NCBI RefSeq assembly: GCF_029855125.1
Contig: NZ_CP123229.1
Span: forward strand, 3,950,501-4,014,500
Direction of reading: 5' to 3'
Length of the DNA: 64,000 nucleotides
DNA from: Methylocapsa sp. D3K7
GTDB lineage: Bacteria; Pseudomonadota; Alphaproteobacteria; Rhizobiales; Beijerinckiaceae
Part shown: positions 1 through 8,861 of the stretch, piece after piece
How positions within the stretch are numbered: position 1 is the first letter of the stretch
Layout of the letters: every line of letters starts with the position of its first letter
Notes under the pieces: generated by a model
The model's input: the letters and a program-made list of their open reading frames with translations, nothing else
The model's database searches: none
Told to the model about the DNA's origin: nothing
Program-made: the position numbers and the translations under genes

Positions 1-1407
1 CCCGGCAAAGGATTTGTCTTTGGCGGCCCGCTTTGCTGGTCTTTCTTCTTGCATTCTGCCGCCCGCGCCAGCCGGGTGGAGGTGCTCGACATGGACCTTA
101 CGTCCGCTCCGGTCGGCGGTTTCGCGGCGCTCAATGCGTTTGCGAGGACCGCGGGTCTCGGCTTCTTCGGCGCGCAGCGCGGAAATATGTTTGCGGACGC
201 GGGGCGCTGGTTTGACCTTGGGTTCGGCCCTGACGTCCATCCGGCGCTCGCGGGCGGCTGGTTTTGCCGCATGTTTTGCCGCGTAGGGTTCGGTTTCACG
301 ACTTCGCGTCTGGCGCGGTTCGCGAGTGGACTCCCGGTCTCTCCCTTCGCTACTCCGCGAACGCGGGATAACCGCCTCGGCCATGTCGGCCGCCTCACTC
401 TCATTCTCAAGCGGACTGGTAAAATCCGCGCCGGCCGCCTCCGTGAGCACTGGACCTAGCTGATCGCGGAGCACGCGCGTGCGGACCTCCACGATCGCGC
501 CCTCGGTGATTTCCCCCAGCTGGAAGGGTCCGTAGGAAAGCCGGATCAACCGGTTGACCAGCAGTCCAATATGTTCGAGGACGCGTTTGATTTCTCGGTT
601 TTTGCCTTCGCGCAGCGTCATCGTCAGCCAGCTGTTGGCACCTTGCACGCGATCAAGGGTCGCCCCGATGCCCGCATATTGCACGCCATCCAATGTCAGA
701 CCGTCGCGCAGCCCATCGAGAATGGCTTGGTCGGTAACACCGTTGACGCGGACTCGGTATCGCCGCACCCAGCCCGTCGATGGCAGTTCGAGGACACGCG
801 CGAGGCCGCCATCATTGCTGAGCAGCAAAAGCCCTTCAGTATTGATGTCCAGCCGCCCGATGCTCACGACGCGCGGGCCGTCCGGCCAATGCTCCCGCAG
901 AAAATCAAAAACCGTTTGCCTCCCCTCGGGGTCGCGCTCGGTGGTGACGAGACCGCGCGGTTTATGGAACAAGAACAGACGCGTGCGGGCGCGTTGGACG
1001 AGCGGCTGGCCGTCAACGATAATGTGATCGCCCGGTTGGACATTAACGGCGGGATTGGTCAGGGTGACGCCATTTAGGACGACGCGCCCGTCGCCAATCC
1101 AGTTTTCGGCCTCGCGGCGCGAGCAGAGCCCGGCCCGGGCAATGACCTTGGCAATGCGGGAACCGGACTCCGTGGCCTCCGCCGGCGCCTTATGGGCCGC
1201 GCTTGGCCTTGGTTCGTGGGCGCTACCTGGTGCTGGCTTGCGGCTCACATGGAGGAGAGGGGAGGCGGGGAGTGCCTTCGCATATTGTGGCTTCGCGGGC
1301 TTGGGACCTCGCGGTTTTTTGACGTGCTCCGGGCGGCTCCGGGCGTCACTTGGTAACCGGGCCGCAGCACGGCCGCGAGGATGTTCTTTGCCAGGATGTT
1401 CGCGCAT
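1..1407 (-). CDS. rluB: 23S rRNA pseudouridine synthase (RluB/RsuA family), 3' end beyond left edge
   Basis: Isomerises a uridine of 23S rRNA helix 80 to pseudouridine during large-subunit assembly. At least 469 codons are visible with no stop before the left edge. A basic, Pro/Ala/Lys-rich N-terminal extension of about 85 residues precedes an S4 RNA-binding domain (IAKVIARAGLCSRREAE) and the catalytic domain, where GRLDINTEGLLLLSNDG carries the catalytic Asp; LREGKNREIKRVLEH is also diagnostic. The C-terminal part is a long charged tail rich in Arg/Glu repeats, usual for alphaproteobacterial RluB. The ATG at 1407 is the first start in frame. It is transcribed away from the kinase and tadA. 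The family is certain from the motifs; RluB rather than RluE/F follows from the S4 domain and tail. Confidence 0.93.
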   Translation of the reverse strand, partial: MREHPGKEHPRGRAAARLPSDARSRPEHVKKPRGPKPAKPQYAKALPASPLLHVSRKPAPGSAHEPRPSAAHKAPAEATESGSRIAKVIARAGLCSRREAENWIGDGRVVLNGVTLTNPAVNVQPGDHIIVDGQPLVQRARTRLFLFHKPRGLVTTERDPEGRQTVFDFLREHWPDGPRVVSIGRLDINTEGLLLLSNDGGLARVLELPSTGWVRRYRVRVNGVTDQAILDGLRDGLTLDGVQYAGIGATLDRVQGANSWLTMTLREGKNREIKRVLEHIGLLVNRLIRLSYGPFQLGEITEGAIVEVRTRVLRDQLGPVLTEAAGADFTSPLENESEAADMAEAVIPRSRSSEGRDRESTREPRQTRSRETEPYAAKHAAKPAARERRMDVRAEPKVKPAPRVRKHISALRAEEAETRGPRKRIERRETADRSGRKVHVEHLHPAGAGGRMQEERPAKRAAKDKSFAG

Positions 1408-1702
1408 AAACCTTGATAGCAGACTCTCGCCGGAAAAGGGAACAAAGCATTCGCTAAGAACGTTCCTCCCCACTAACCCCTCACTTTTGGCGGGCTCCGG
1501 CCCGCTGTTTTTCGTGTGATTCCAACAACGCCAAAGCGAAGCTATCTATAGGCCTAGCTCCTGCGCTATAGGTTCACGAAGGCGAAACTGACTTGATCTG
1601 CAATCTGGCCTCATTTATCGTTTCGTACTTTCGTTCGCCTCGCACTCCGTTCGTTTCGTGCCGATCCGCAGCGATTTGCCGTCTTGCCGAGAGTGACCCG
1701 CC
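1408..1702. other. Divergent intergenic region rluB / HWE kinase
   Basis: About 295 bases between two divergently transcribed genes, so both promoters should lie here. I see a short palindrome (taggccta, near 1550) and AT-richer stretches, but no motif strong enough to call a promoter. No coding sequence is supported. Confidence 0.4.
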
Positions 1703-2695
1703 ATGAGTCCAAAAGTCCCCGAGACACCGTTGGAAGGAGAAAATCAGTTTCAGCTGCTCGCCGATTTTGTGCCGCAACTGATGTGGCTGGCGGACCGTGA
1801 CGGATGGATCTACTGGTATAATAAGCGATGCTATGAATACACTGGGACGACCCCCGAAGAGATCGAGGGCTGGGGGTGGAAAGCGGTGATTGAACCCGAG
1901 GCCCTGCCGGCGGTAGTGGAGGGCTGGTCACGGTCCATCGCGACCGGCGAGCCCTTCGAAATGGTGATCCCCCTCAAAGCCGCGGATGAAAGTTTTCGCC
2001 CATTTCTTTCGCGTGTCCAGCCGCTCAAGGACGGTCAGGGCAATGTGCTTCGCTGGTTTGGTACGAATACCGACATCTCCGAGCAAAAGCTTGTGGAAGA
2101 GCGCCTTCAGCACCTTCTCAATGAACTCAATCACCGGGTGAAGAATACGCTTGTGACGGTTCAAGCCATTGCGAGCCAATCCTTGCGGACATTGCCCCGC
2201 GAAAATATCGAGACGTTTCATGACCGCCTGGTGGCGTTGTCACGGGCGCATGATTTGCTCATGCAGACGAATTGGGAGGCGATGGAGTTGCGTGAGATCG
2301 TCCGGCAAACGCTCGCTCCGCTGTGTTCAAAACAGCCGTGTGACCGGCTCGCGATTGACGGCCCCGCCGTGCTTATCGCGGCCGACAGAGCGGCCTCATG
2401 GTCGATGGCGATTCACGAGCTTTGCACGAATGCGCTGAAGTATGGCGCTTTCAAATCGGAAACAGGCCAGGTCAACATCGCATGGCGGGTTCCGGAGGAA
2501 GGACGGTTGCGGTTTCGCTGGAGCGAGCATGGAGGCCCGCCCGTTGCCATATCCCAGCGTCGCGGATTTGGGACCCGTCTCATCGAAAGCTTGGGGCGCG
2601 AACTTGCTGGCAATGCCACCCTCCTGTTCGAGCCGGAGGGCCTCATTTGCACGATCGATGCAGAGGCTCATCCAGCGCCGGGCCGGTCATCGTAG
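1703..2695 (+). CDS. PAS-domain HWE-family sensor histidine kinase
   Basis: A soluble two-component kinase of 330 residues with no membrane segment. A PAS fold covers roughly residues 15-130 (VPQLMWLADRDGWIYWYN, ending in a PAC-like FGTNTDISEQK). The HWE dimerisation/phosphoacceptor box follows, with NELNHRVKNTL and His near residue 144. The ATPase domain has the N-box HELCTNALKYGA and the W-x-E signature (RWSEHGG) that names the family. HWE kinases are concentrated in Rhizobiales and often sense light, redox or stress through PAS. The next gene, starting at or before its stop codon, is a single receiver, so the two should form a phosphorelay. The signal is unknown; the PAS lacks the NCRFLQ motif of flavin-binding LOV domains. 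Confidence 0.92.
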   Translation: MSPKVPETPLEGENQFQLLADFVPQLMWLADRDGWIYWYNKRCYEYTGTTPEEIEGWGWKAVIEPEALPAVVEGWSRSIATGEPFEMVIPLKAADESFRPFLSRVQPLKDGQGNVLRWFGTNTDISEQKLVEERLQHLLNELNHRVKNTLVTVQAIASQSLRTLPRENIETFHDRLVALSRAHDLLMQTNWEAMELREIVRQTLAPLCSKQPCDRLAIDGPAVLIAADRAASWSMAIHELCTNALKYGAFKSETGQVNIAWRVPEEGRLRFRWSEHGGPPVAISQRRGFGTRLIESLGRELAGNATLLFEPEGLICTIDAEAHPAPGRSS

Positions 2696-3077
2696 CGTGG
2701 ACAGTGGAGGCGAGCATAACCTTCCGTTAAAGGGACGCGGAATTCTGCTCGTCGAGGACGAGGCGATGGTGGCAATGCTGCTTGAGGATATGCTCAATCA
2801 ATTGGGCTGTCATGTCGTTGAGGCCGCATCGCGCGTTGACACCGCGCTCAAAGCTGTTGAGTCACGCATATTCGATGTTGCCATACTCGACGTGAACCTG
2901 AAAGGCGAGACGAGTTATCCCGTTGCCGATTTGCTCTGTTTGCGTAAAATGCCCTTTCTGTTTGCAACCGGCTATGGAATACAGGCGATCCCGGAACCCT
3001 ACCGGCAGCACATTGTGTTGCAAAAGCCGTTCCGGAAACAAGAACTTGAAGAGGCGCTGTTGAGTGCCTTGAAATAA
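2658..3077 (+). CDS. Single-domain response regulator
   Basis: A receiver of about 139 residues with no output domain. It has the acidic pair (LLVEDEAMV), the phosphoacceptor Asp (AILDVNL), the Thr/Ser switch position (FATGYG) and the conserved Lys (LQKPF). The receiver fold starts only about 30 codons into the frame, so either the ATG at 2658, inside the kinase gene, or the GTG at 2697, one base after the kinase stop, could be the start; the second has no clear Shine-Dalgarno sequence. It is the obvious partner of the HWE kinase. Single receivers of this type act as phosphate shuttles or by protein-protein contact. Confidence 0.88.
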   Translation: MQRLIQRRAGHRSVDSGGEHNLPLKGRGILLVEDEAMVAMLLEDMLNQLGCHVVEAASRVDTALKAVESRIFDVAILDVNLKGETSYPVADLLCLRKMPFLFATGYGIQAIPEPYRQHIVLQKPFRKQELEEALLSALK

Positions 3078-3185
3078 GTTATACGACCGGATCGCGGCGC
3101 CAGTCCTTATCCTGCTGCAATCCCTGTGCGCATCATCGTGCTAGCGCACTGGTACGGGACGCCCGCAACGGAGAATTCCACGGTG

Positions 3186-3650
3186 ATGCCATCGAACGGC
3201 GGCGCTCTGAAATCCGATCCGATGTCTTGCGCCTTTTTTGAGGCGCGCGCCGCGTTGGAGCGCGGCGAAGTCCCGGTCGGCGCCGTCATCGTCTGCAATG
3301 GCGAGATCGTTTCGCGGGCTGGCAATCAAACCCTTCAGGATAAGGATCCGGTCGCTCACGCGGAAATCCTGGCAATTCAGCGGGCATGCCGCGCCGCCGG
3401 GTCGGAACGGCTTTCCGGTTGCGACCTTTACGTGACGCTGGAGCCTTGCGCGATGTGCGCGGCGGCGATTTCCTTCGCCCGTCTGCGCCGTCTCTATTTC
3501 GCCGCCTCGGACCCAAAGGGCGGCGGGGTGGAGCATGGCGCGCGGTTTTTTGGGCAGCCTACCTGCCATCATGCACCGGAAATTTATGGCGGATTCCGCG
3601 CCACCGAGGCTGCCGCAATGTTGACCTCTTTTTTTTCTGAGCGGCGATGA
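3186..3650 (+). CDS. tadA: tRNA-specific adenosine deaminase TadA
   Basis: Deaminates A34 of tRNA-Arg(ACG) to inosine, an essential wobble modification. The protein has 154 residues, the usual length. The zinc/catalytic motif HAE (DPVAHAEILAIQ) is near residue 60 and the second zinc motif PCAMC is near residue 90, where EPCAMCAAAI is typical. The start at 3186 (MPSNGG) is chosen over an in-frame upstream ATG at 3126 because the family begins close to the FFEARAALERGEVPVGAV segment. TadA and RluB are often divergent neighbours in Rhizobiales; here a two-component pair lies between them. Confidence 0.95.
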   Translation: MPSNGGALKSDPMSCAFFEARAALERGEVPVGAVIVCNGEIVSRAGNQTLQDKDPVAHAEILAIQRACRAAGSERLSGCDLYVTLEPCAMCAAAISFARLRRLYFAASDPKGGGVEHGARFFGQPTCHHAPEIYGGFRATEAAAMLTSFFSERR

Positions 3651-3792
3651 ACGCACGTCAAAAAACTGGCTTCACGGGTGTCCTGTCGGTTATCGTTAAT
3701 AGTAACTTCCCGCAAAACAGCAAATCGCGCGGGAGACTTGACAGGTGAACCGCCGAACACCTAAACGAAATGGTGTCTGGGTCCATCTCCGC

Positions 3793-4761
3793 ATGACCGT
3801 AAAGCCAAAGCTCCATGTGTTCCTCTGCGCACCACGCGGTTTTTGCGCGGGAGTCGTGCGCGCCATCGACGCTGTCGAGGAGGCCCTGCGCATTCATGGC
3901 GCGCCCGTCTATGTCCGCCATGAAATCGTGCACAACAAATATGTCGTGGAAGGGCTGAAAGCCAAGGGCGCGATTTTCGTCGAGGAACTTGACGAAGTGG
4001 AAGATACGACGAAGCCGGTCATCTTTTCCGCGCATGGGGTGCCGAAATCCATACCGAAAGATGCCGAATCGCGCAAAATCTTCGCTATCGATGCGACCTG
4101 TCCGCTGGTCACGAAGGTCCATCGCGAGGCCGAATTGCACCATAAGCAAGGGCGCAAGGTGCTCCTCGTAGGTCATGCCGGACATCCGGAAGTCGTCGGG
4201 ACATTGGGCCAGCTGCCGAAAGATTCAATCATTCTGGTGCAAACACCGGAAGACGTCGAAAATCTTCATCCGGAGGACGAGAACAATCTTGCTTATGTGA
4301 CCCAAACCACATTGTCGGTCGATGATACGCGTTCGATGGTCGCGGCCCTGACGAAGCGGTTTCCCAATATCGTTGGACCGCATCGCGAAGATATTTGTTA
4401 CGCGACGACCAACCGGCAGGAGGCGGTCAAGCGCGTGGCCCCGGTTGTCGACGCCTTGCTTGTCGTCGGTTCTTCCAACTCGTCGAATTCACAAAGGTTG
4501 AAAGAAGTCGCGGAACGCTCCGGCTGCAAACTTGCCCGTCTCGTCTTGCGCGCGGCCGATGTCGAATGGGATTTGTTCAGCAAGATTTCCACGCTCGGAA
4601 TTACAGCTGGCGCCTCAGCTCCAGAAATTCTTGTCGAGGAAATCATGGATGCGTTCGCCGAGCGGTACGAACTGATTGTCGAGACGGTTTCGACCGCCGA
4701 CGAAAGCGTTTTTTTTCCGCTCCCTCGCCAGTTGCGCCAGGTGGCGGCGAACGAAATATAG
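3793..4761 (+). CDS. ispH: 4-hydroxy-3-methylbut-2-enyl diphosphate reductase
   Basis: Last step of the MEP isoprenoid pathway: reductively dehydrates HMBPP to IPP and DMAPP on a [4Fe-4S] cluster. The three cluster cysteines are in PRGFCAGV (Cys18), [12 protein letters not shown] and [10 protein letters not shown]. The catalytic-site segments SAHGVP and [11 protein letters not shown] are also present. The ATG at 3793 gives 322 residues, the family length; a GTG at 3745 in the same frame would add 16 residues that families rarely carry. It lies 40 bases before miaA on the same strand, so co-transcription is likely. Isoprenoid precursors feed MiaA directly as the DMAPP donor, which makes the pairing metabolically sensible. 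Confidence 0.96.
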   Translation: MTVKPKLHVFLCAPRGFCAGVVRAIDAVEEALRIHGAPVYVRHEIVHNKYVVEGLKAKGAIFVEELDEVEDTTKPVIFSAHGVPKSIPKDAESRKIFAIDATCPLVTKVHREAELHHKQGRKVLLVGHAGHPEVVGTLGQLPKDSIILVQTPEDVENLHPEDENNLAYVTQTTLSVDDTRSMVAALTKRFPNIVGPHREDICYATTNRQEAVKRVAPVVDALLVVGSSNSSNSQRLKEVAERSGCKLARLVLRAADVEWDLFSKISTLGITAGASAPEILVEEIMDAFAERYELIVETVSTADESVFFPLPRQLRQVAANEI

Positions 4762-4800
4762 CTGCTCCCGGCCGCGCCGCGCGCAAACACAACGACCCGC

Positions 4801-5739
4801 TTGACAAAAATTTCTGCGATCCTCATTGCCGGGCCGACGGCGAGCGGCAAATCGGCTTTGGCGTTGCGCCTCGCTGATGCGTTTGGCGGCGCGATCGTCA
4901 ACGCCGATTCCATGCAAGTCTACCGCGATCTGCGTGTCTTGACGGCACGTCCTGACCCGCTGGAAGAGGCGAAGGCTCCGCACCATCTTTACGGCCATAT
5001 CGATGGTGCGGTGAATTATTCGGCCGGACTTTGGCTGGCGGATGTGGCGCGCGTTCTCGAGGTGCTACGCCGCGAAGGGCGGCTGCCGGTTTTTGTGGGC
5101 GGCACGGGGCTCTATTTCAAATCCCTGACGCTCGGGCTTTCCGAAATCCCCCATGTGCCGGAAGCGGTCCGCGCGAGCATTCGCGCGCAGGCGGCCGGCG
5201 TTTCACCTTCTGAGCTGCATGCACGCCTCATGCACCACGATCCGGCGAGCGCGGTGCGCTTGCGGCCGACCGATCCGCAACGCATTTTACGCGCCCTCGA
5301 GGTTTTCGAGGCAACCGGCAAAAGTCTTGTCTCTTTTCACACCGCACGCGCGGCGCCGCTCCTCGAGACGCAAAATGTCTTCGCGGTTTTCCTCGCGACA
5401 GAGAGAGAAGCGTTGAAGTCGTGGATCAGCCGGCGCTTCGACGCCATGCTCCACGCGGGCGCGTCGCAAGAAGCCGAGGCGCTCCATGCGCGGGGACTTG
5501 ATCCCGCCCTTCCGGTAATGCGCGCGCATGGCGTCCCGCATCTCATCGCGCATCTCAACGGCAGCATATCCTTGGCCGAGGCGGCGCGTCTGGCGAAATT
5601 GGATACGGCCCGCTACGCCAAGCGGCAATTGACCTTCGCCCGGCATCAGCTCGCTTCATTCCAATGGGCAACCGCGGAGGACGCGGAGACGCGTGCCTTC
5701 GAGATGTGCGCGAACTTCCTCAATGCCGCCAAAAAATAA
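4801..5739 (+). CDS. miaA: tRNA dimethylallyltransferase
   Basis: Transfers a dimethylallyl group from DMAPP to N6 of A37 in tRNAs that read UNN codons. The product is the substrate of MiaB, encoded in this window at 37.4 kb. The 312-residue protein begins with the P-loop GPTASGKS, followed by NADSMQVYRDL and GGTGLYFKSL, all diagnostic. The start is a TTG at 4801; no better ATG precedes the P-loop. The last 20 bases overlap the 3' end of the convergent RMD1/YagE-type gene, so the two cannot be separated by a terminator outside coding DNA. Confidence 0.95.
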   Translation: MTKISAILIAGPTASGKSALALRLADAFGGAIVNADSMQVYRDLRVLTARPDPLEEAKAPHHLYGHIDGAVNYSAGLWLADVARVLEVLRREGRLPVFVGGTGLYFKSLTLGLSEIPHVPEAVRASIRAQAAGVSPSELHARLMHHDPASAVRLRPTDPQRILRALEVFEATGKSLVSFHTARAAPLLETQNVFAVFLATEREALKSWISRRFDAMLHAGASQEAEALHARGLDPALPVMRAHGVPHLIAHLNGSISLAEAARLAKLDTARYAKRQLTFARHQLASFQWATAEDAETRAFEMCANFLNAAKK

Positions 5740-6544
5740 TCTGGCCGATCGTGAGGAATATCTCGGCGATGATCAAGACCACGATCGTTGCTTCGAGCCG
5801 GGTTGCACGGTCGGCGTCGATCATGTCGGTGAGCGTGCGCGCGGTTTCCACGATCGTATCGAGTTTGCGCTTGAGGGTCTCGGCGCGCTCCTTGAGTTCA
5901 TATTCGTCTTCGAGTCGCGTATAGAGCCGCTCGAGATCGGGCCGGTCCCATAGCACGTCCGGCTTTTCCTCGACGGCAACACGGCCCGATACGCGATGCT
6001 GGACAAGAAGCGTCTGGCCGATCAATTTCAGCATCGAGCGGCGCTTCCAAGGGGGACGCCCGGTGCGCGCGAGGGCTGCCGCGAAGGGTTCGATGACATC
6101 GAACACCGCATTGACTTCGCGTTCATCGCGGCCGAGCGAGACACTTTTGGCGAGCGCATCGGCGACGACGAGGAGGCGCTGCGCCGAAAGGTCCTTGATC
6201 GCGATTGCGCTGCCTGGTGAGATCTTGTCCTCGAACTCAGGTGATATTTCCAGCGTGAGGGATTCATCGTCGACATGCTCATGCGGCCCCGAAACCCGCA
6301 ATTTCACTTGGCCGAGCACATCGTCTTCTTCGAGGGGCGAGAGGCCGAACATGACCGCGACACCGAAACGGTACAGCGCGACAAAGCCATTCGACCCCGC
6401 ATGAAAAGCGAGCGGCGTGGCGGAGATCATGTCGGAGCGTTCCAAACCGGCCGTGTCGATCCGATCGCCAAGCAACAGCGCCCGTGCGATCATACGGCGC
6501 GGGGCTAGGGGGGGGACGGGAAGATCTGTATGCGGGATGGCCAT
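5720..6544 (-). CDS. RMD1/YagE family (DUF155) membrane-anchored protein
   Basis: A 274-residue protein of the DUF155 family, related to yeast Rmd1 and mitochondrial RMND1, whose biochemical role in bacteria is not established. The N-terminal domain includes YRFGVAVMFGL and LEEDDVL. The C-terminal segment has the family signature RLEATIVVLIIAEI followed by a hydrophobic stretch that serves as a single membrane anchor, with only a few residues after it. A helical region rich in Glu/Arg before the anchor could form a coiled coil. It is convergent with miaA, overlapping by 20 bases. Function is left open. Confidence 0.85.
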   Translation of the reverse strand: MAIPHTDLPVPPLAPRRMIARALLLGDRIDTAGLERSDMISATPLAFHAGSNGFVALYRFGVAVMFGLSPLEEDDVLGQVKLRVSGPHEHVDDESLTLEISPEFEDKISPGSAIAIKDLSAQRLLVVADALAKSVSLGRDEREVNAVFDVIEPFAAALARTGRPPWKRRSMLKLIGQTLLVQHRVSGRVAVEEKPDVLWDRPDLERLYTRLEDEYELKERAETLKRKLDTIVETARTLTDMIDADRATRLEATIVVLIIAEIFLTIGQIIFWRH

Positions 6545-6635
6545 CGCCCTTGATTACAGGGCGGAGCTTGTGTTTGGAAGCGTAATCGGACCTCTGCTCT
6601 GCAATGGAGAGGAGGACTACCGTCTCCGGAAGCGG

Positions 6636-8429
6636 TCAATTTCCGCGTGGCTTGTCCTGATCTTCCCCCACATGAACGAAACCTTGCGCAAGGGCAACGG
6701 GTTGTGCGGCGCGTCCAGTGAAATGGCCGGCGTCGGGATCGTTCGCTTGCGTGCCAAAGGCCGGGACATAGGCCACCGCAGGTGTCTTAGAGAGCGCGCC
6801 GGGAATGACCCGTGCCGCCCGGCGCAGGCCGGTTAACGAGGGACCAAGTATCGACGGAGCCGGGAAAGTGGCGACGGCAACGCCGCCTGCGGTGCCGCGA
6901 AGTCTGGGCCAATCAGCGCGTGCCGCCGCTTGCGTGGTTGACCGGCTCAGCGTTTGGCCAGGCGTCGTGCTGGCGGCAGTCTGCGTCTCCCGCAGCGGCG
7001 TCTCCGATGCGAAGGCAAGAACATGGGGCGGCACGATCAAATGGTCTTTCGGACCCTGCGTAATCACGACCGGAAGACTCGCCGCGCGGTCCAGGGACGT
7101 GTTGGCGGGCGGCGTCGCGCCAGAAACGGCGGCGCCGTTCATCGTTCCTTGCTTGGCGTCAGGTTTCCCGTCGAGTTTGGCCGCAGGGGGAATTTCTGTT
7201 CTTGGCACCGGGATCGGGGTGAGCGATGCCACGCGGCTCAGCGAAGCTGGCCGCGTGGGCGGCACCGGAACATTGGCGGCGGCAAGTGCGATATGATCGC
7301 CCGCGAGCGCCGGGCGTGCCGGCGGAAGCGGCACGGCCGCCGCGATCCAGCGCTTGCCAGCGGAAATACTGCTGTTCGACGCGGTGTCCTGATCCTGCCC
7401 GGCAGTGGGGCCGCCGGTCTCATGGGAACTCGCCAGGGAACCCAAATCCGCGACGGCCGTGCGGCTGCCTCCGAACGCGGCGGGTTCGATGCGCGCCGTA
7501 TTTTTAGCCGGAGCCGGGACTGATGGCGGATTGGCCACGGGTGTTGAAACGTCCGGATTTCCGCTGGTCGCGGAGGCGGTTTCGATGGTCCCATATTTCC
7601 CATGTCCGGGACGGCCGGCTTGCGGCTTGACGATCTCCGCTTCTTTTTCTTCGCCTCTTTCTTCGTCGTGCTTGCCGAACAGCCAGGCGAACAATCCGCC
7701 GCCCGATGGCGCCGATTGCGGCACGTCGGCCATCACGCCGCCGCGCGAGGCGATCTCGGCGCGGGCCTCTTGGTAGCGGGAAAGCGTGCGTCCGTCGGCG
7801 GCAAGATGCACGGTCTTGCCGTCCGGAAACAAGCGCACGAGCTGATCGTAGCTCATCCGCGGCCAGGCCCTGACATTGCCGACATCGAGATGGACAAAAT
7901 TCTCGCTCGGATACCAGCCGACGCCGCCGCGTTGCAGACGCATGCCGATCTCGCGAATTCTGGCCATCGGCATTCCGGGCATGGTCGTATCCATCGCCCG
8001 GCCCAAGATATGTTGTGAATGCTCAGCGACCGCATGCGAGCGGGCGCGCAACATCGCATTGGTTTGCGGCGAGCGGTAAGCCGAAACGATGTTGATCGGC
8101 TGCGTTGCCCCGGCGGTCCGGTAGGCTTCCCAGATCACATCGAAGAGCCGGGGGTCCATTCTTGTGCGATCGTTGTTGCGCCAATCGCGCAGAAAATAAT
8201 TAAGCTTTTCGAGAACCGCCGGATCATAGGATCCATTGACGCGGAACGTAGCCTGGATCGATTCACCCGTGTGGGTATGATAGAGATTTAATGTGCGGGT
8301 ATCGCCATTGGCGACAGCCGTTTCTGTCGATGAAGAAATGATGATACTGGATAAAAGCGCAACCACGCTCGTTGCGGCGAAGAGGCAGGCGGATCGCATG
8401 ATAGCCAGGCTTTGACGCGGTTGTCGCAA
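6636..8429 (-). CDS. Exported DUF882 / M15-like peptidase with long Pro/Ala-rich tail
   Basis: Predicted periplasmic murein peptidase-like protein of 597 residues. A basic N-terminus with a hydrophobic stretch (CLFAATSVVALLSSII) is the signal or anchor. The DUF882 domain follows, with NYFLRDWR, ISAYRSP-like VSAYRSPQTN, the zinc motif SQHILGRAMD and a later zinc His in VHLDVGN; this pattern matches the M15/VanX-like carboxypeptidase fold. After about residue 240 the protein becomes a low-complexity tail of about 350 residues rich in Pro, Ala, Ser and Thr, which may span the wall or bind other envelope proteins. DUF882 is common in alphaproteobacteria (YcbK is the E. coli relative). The exact bond cleaved is unknown. 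Confidence 0.85.
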   Translation of the reverse strand: MRQPRQSLAIMRSACLFAATSVVALLSSIIISSSTETAVANGDTRTLNLYHTHTGESIQATFRVNGSYDPAVLEKLNYFLRDWRNNDRTRMDPRLFDVIWEAYRTAGATQPINIVSAYRSPQTNAMLRARSHAVAEHSQHILGRAMDTTMPGMPMARIREIGMRLQRGGVGWYPSENFVHLDVGNVRAWPRMSYDQLVRLFPDGKTVHLAADGRTLSRYQEARAEIASRGGVMADVPQSAPSGGGLFAWLFGKHDEERGEEKEAEIVKPQAGRPGHGKYGTIETASATSGNPDVSTPVANPPSVPAPAKNTARIEPAAFGGSRTAVADLGSLASSHETGGPTAGQDQDTASNSSISAGKRWIAAAVPLPPARPALAGDHIALAAANVPVPPTRPASLSRVASLTPIPVPRTEIPPAAKLDGKPDAKQGTMNGAAVSGATPPANTSLDRAASLPVVITQGPKDHLIVPPHVLAFASETPLRETQTAASTTPGQTLSRSTTQAAARADWPRLRGTAGGVAVATFPAPSILGPSLTGLRRAARVIPGALSKTPAVAYVPAFGTQANDPDAGHFTGRAAQPVALAQGFVHVGEDQDKPRGN

Positions 8430-8861
8430 GTTCAGTCTCGCAGTTCTGGCTGGGCAGGCCGAGGGTCGTTTGAGCGGCGCCGCGCATCAATGATGAAGTC
8501 TATTCATGATGACACGAACTCGTCTAAAATTTTAGCTTTTGCTGCTCATGATTAACGTCCCGTCACCCCGCTTGCGCATTTCCCTCAAATTCACGAATCG
8601 TCAACCACAACGTGGTGAATAGCTTGTTAATAAGCGGAGGGAATATGGCAAGCATATGTCCAAGCTTGCGTGGCGGTTTCGTGCCGGAATTCACACGCGA
8701 TCTCTCTATTTTTACGTTGGATTGGGGGTGTCCGTTCGAAAGGATTTCGCGGGGTGCGCTCTGAGCGGCAAGGCTTTTTTGCGGCGGCGATGAATCTTGT
8801 TTCAACCTTGCGTCCGTGCCATCGCTTTTGACCCTGATCAGTGGCGGGCGGAGGAGGTAAA
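8430..8861. other. Intergenic region DUF882 gene / gor
   Basis: About 430 bases between divergent genes. The centre (8510-8640) is AT-rich and holds a 12-base palindrome CTAAAATTTTAG at 8524-8535. A strong Shine-Dalgarno run, GGAGGAGG, at 8850-8857 belongs to gor. I see no RNA gene and no supported coding sequence here. Confidence 0.45.
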
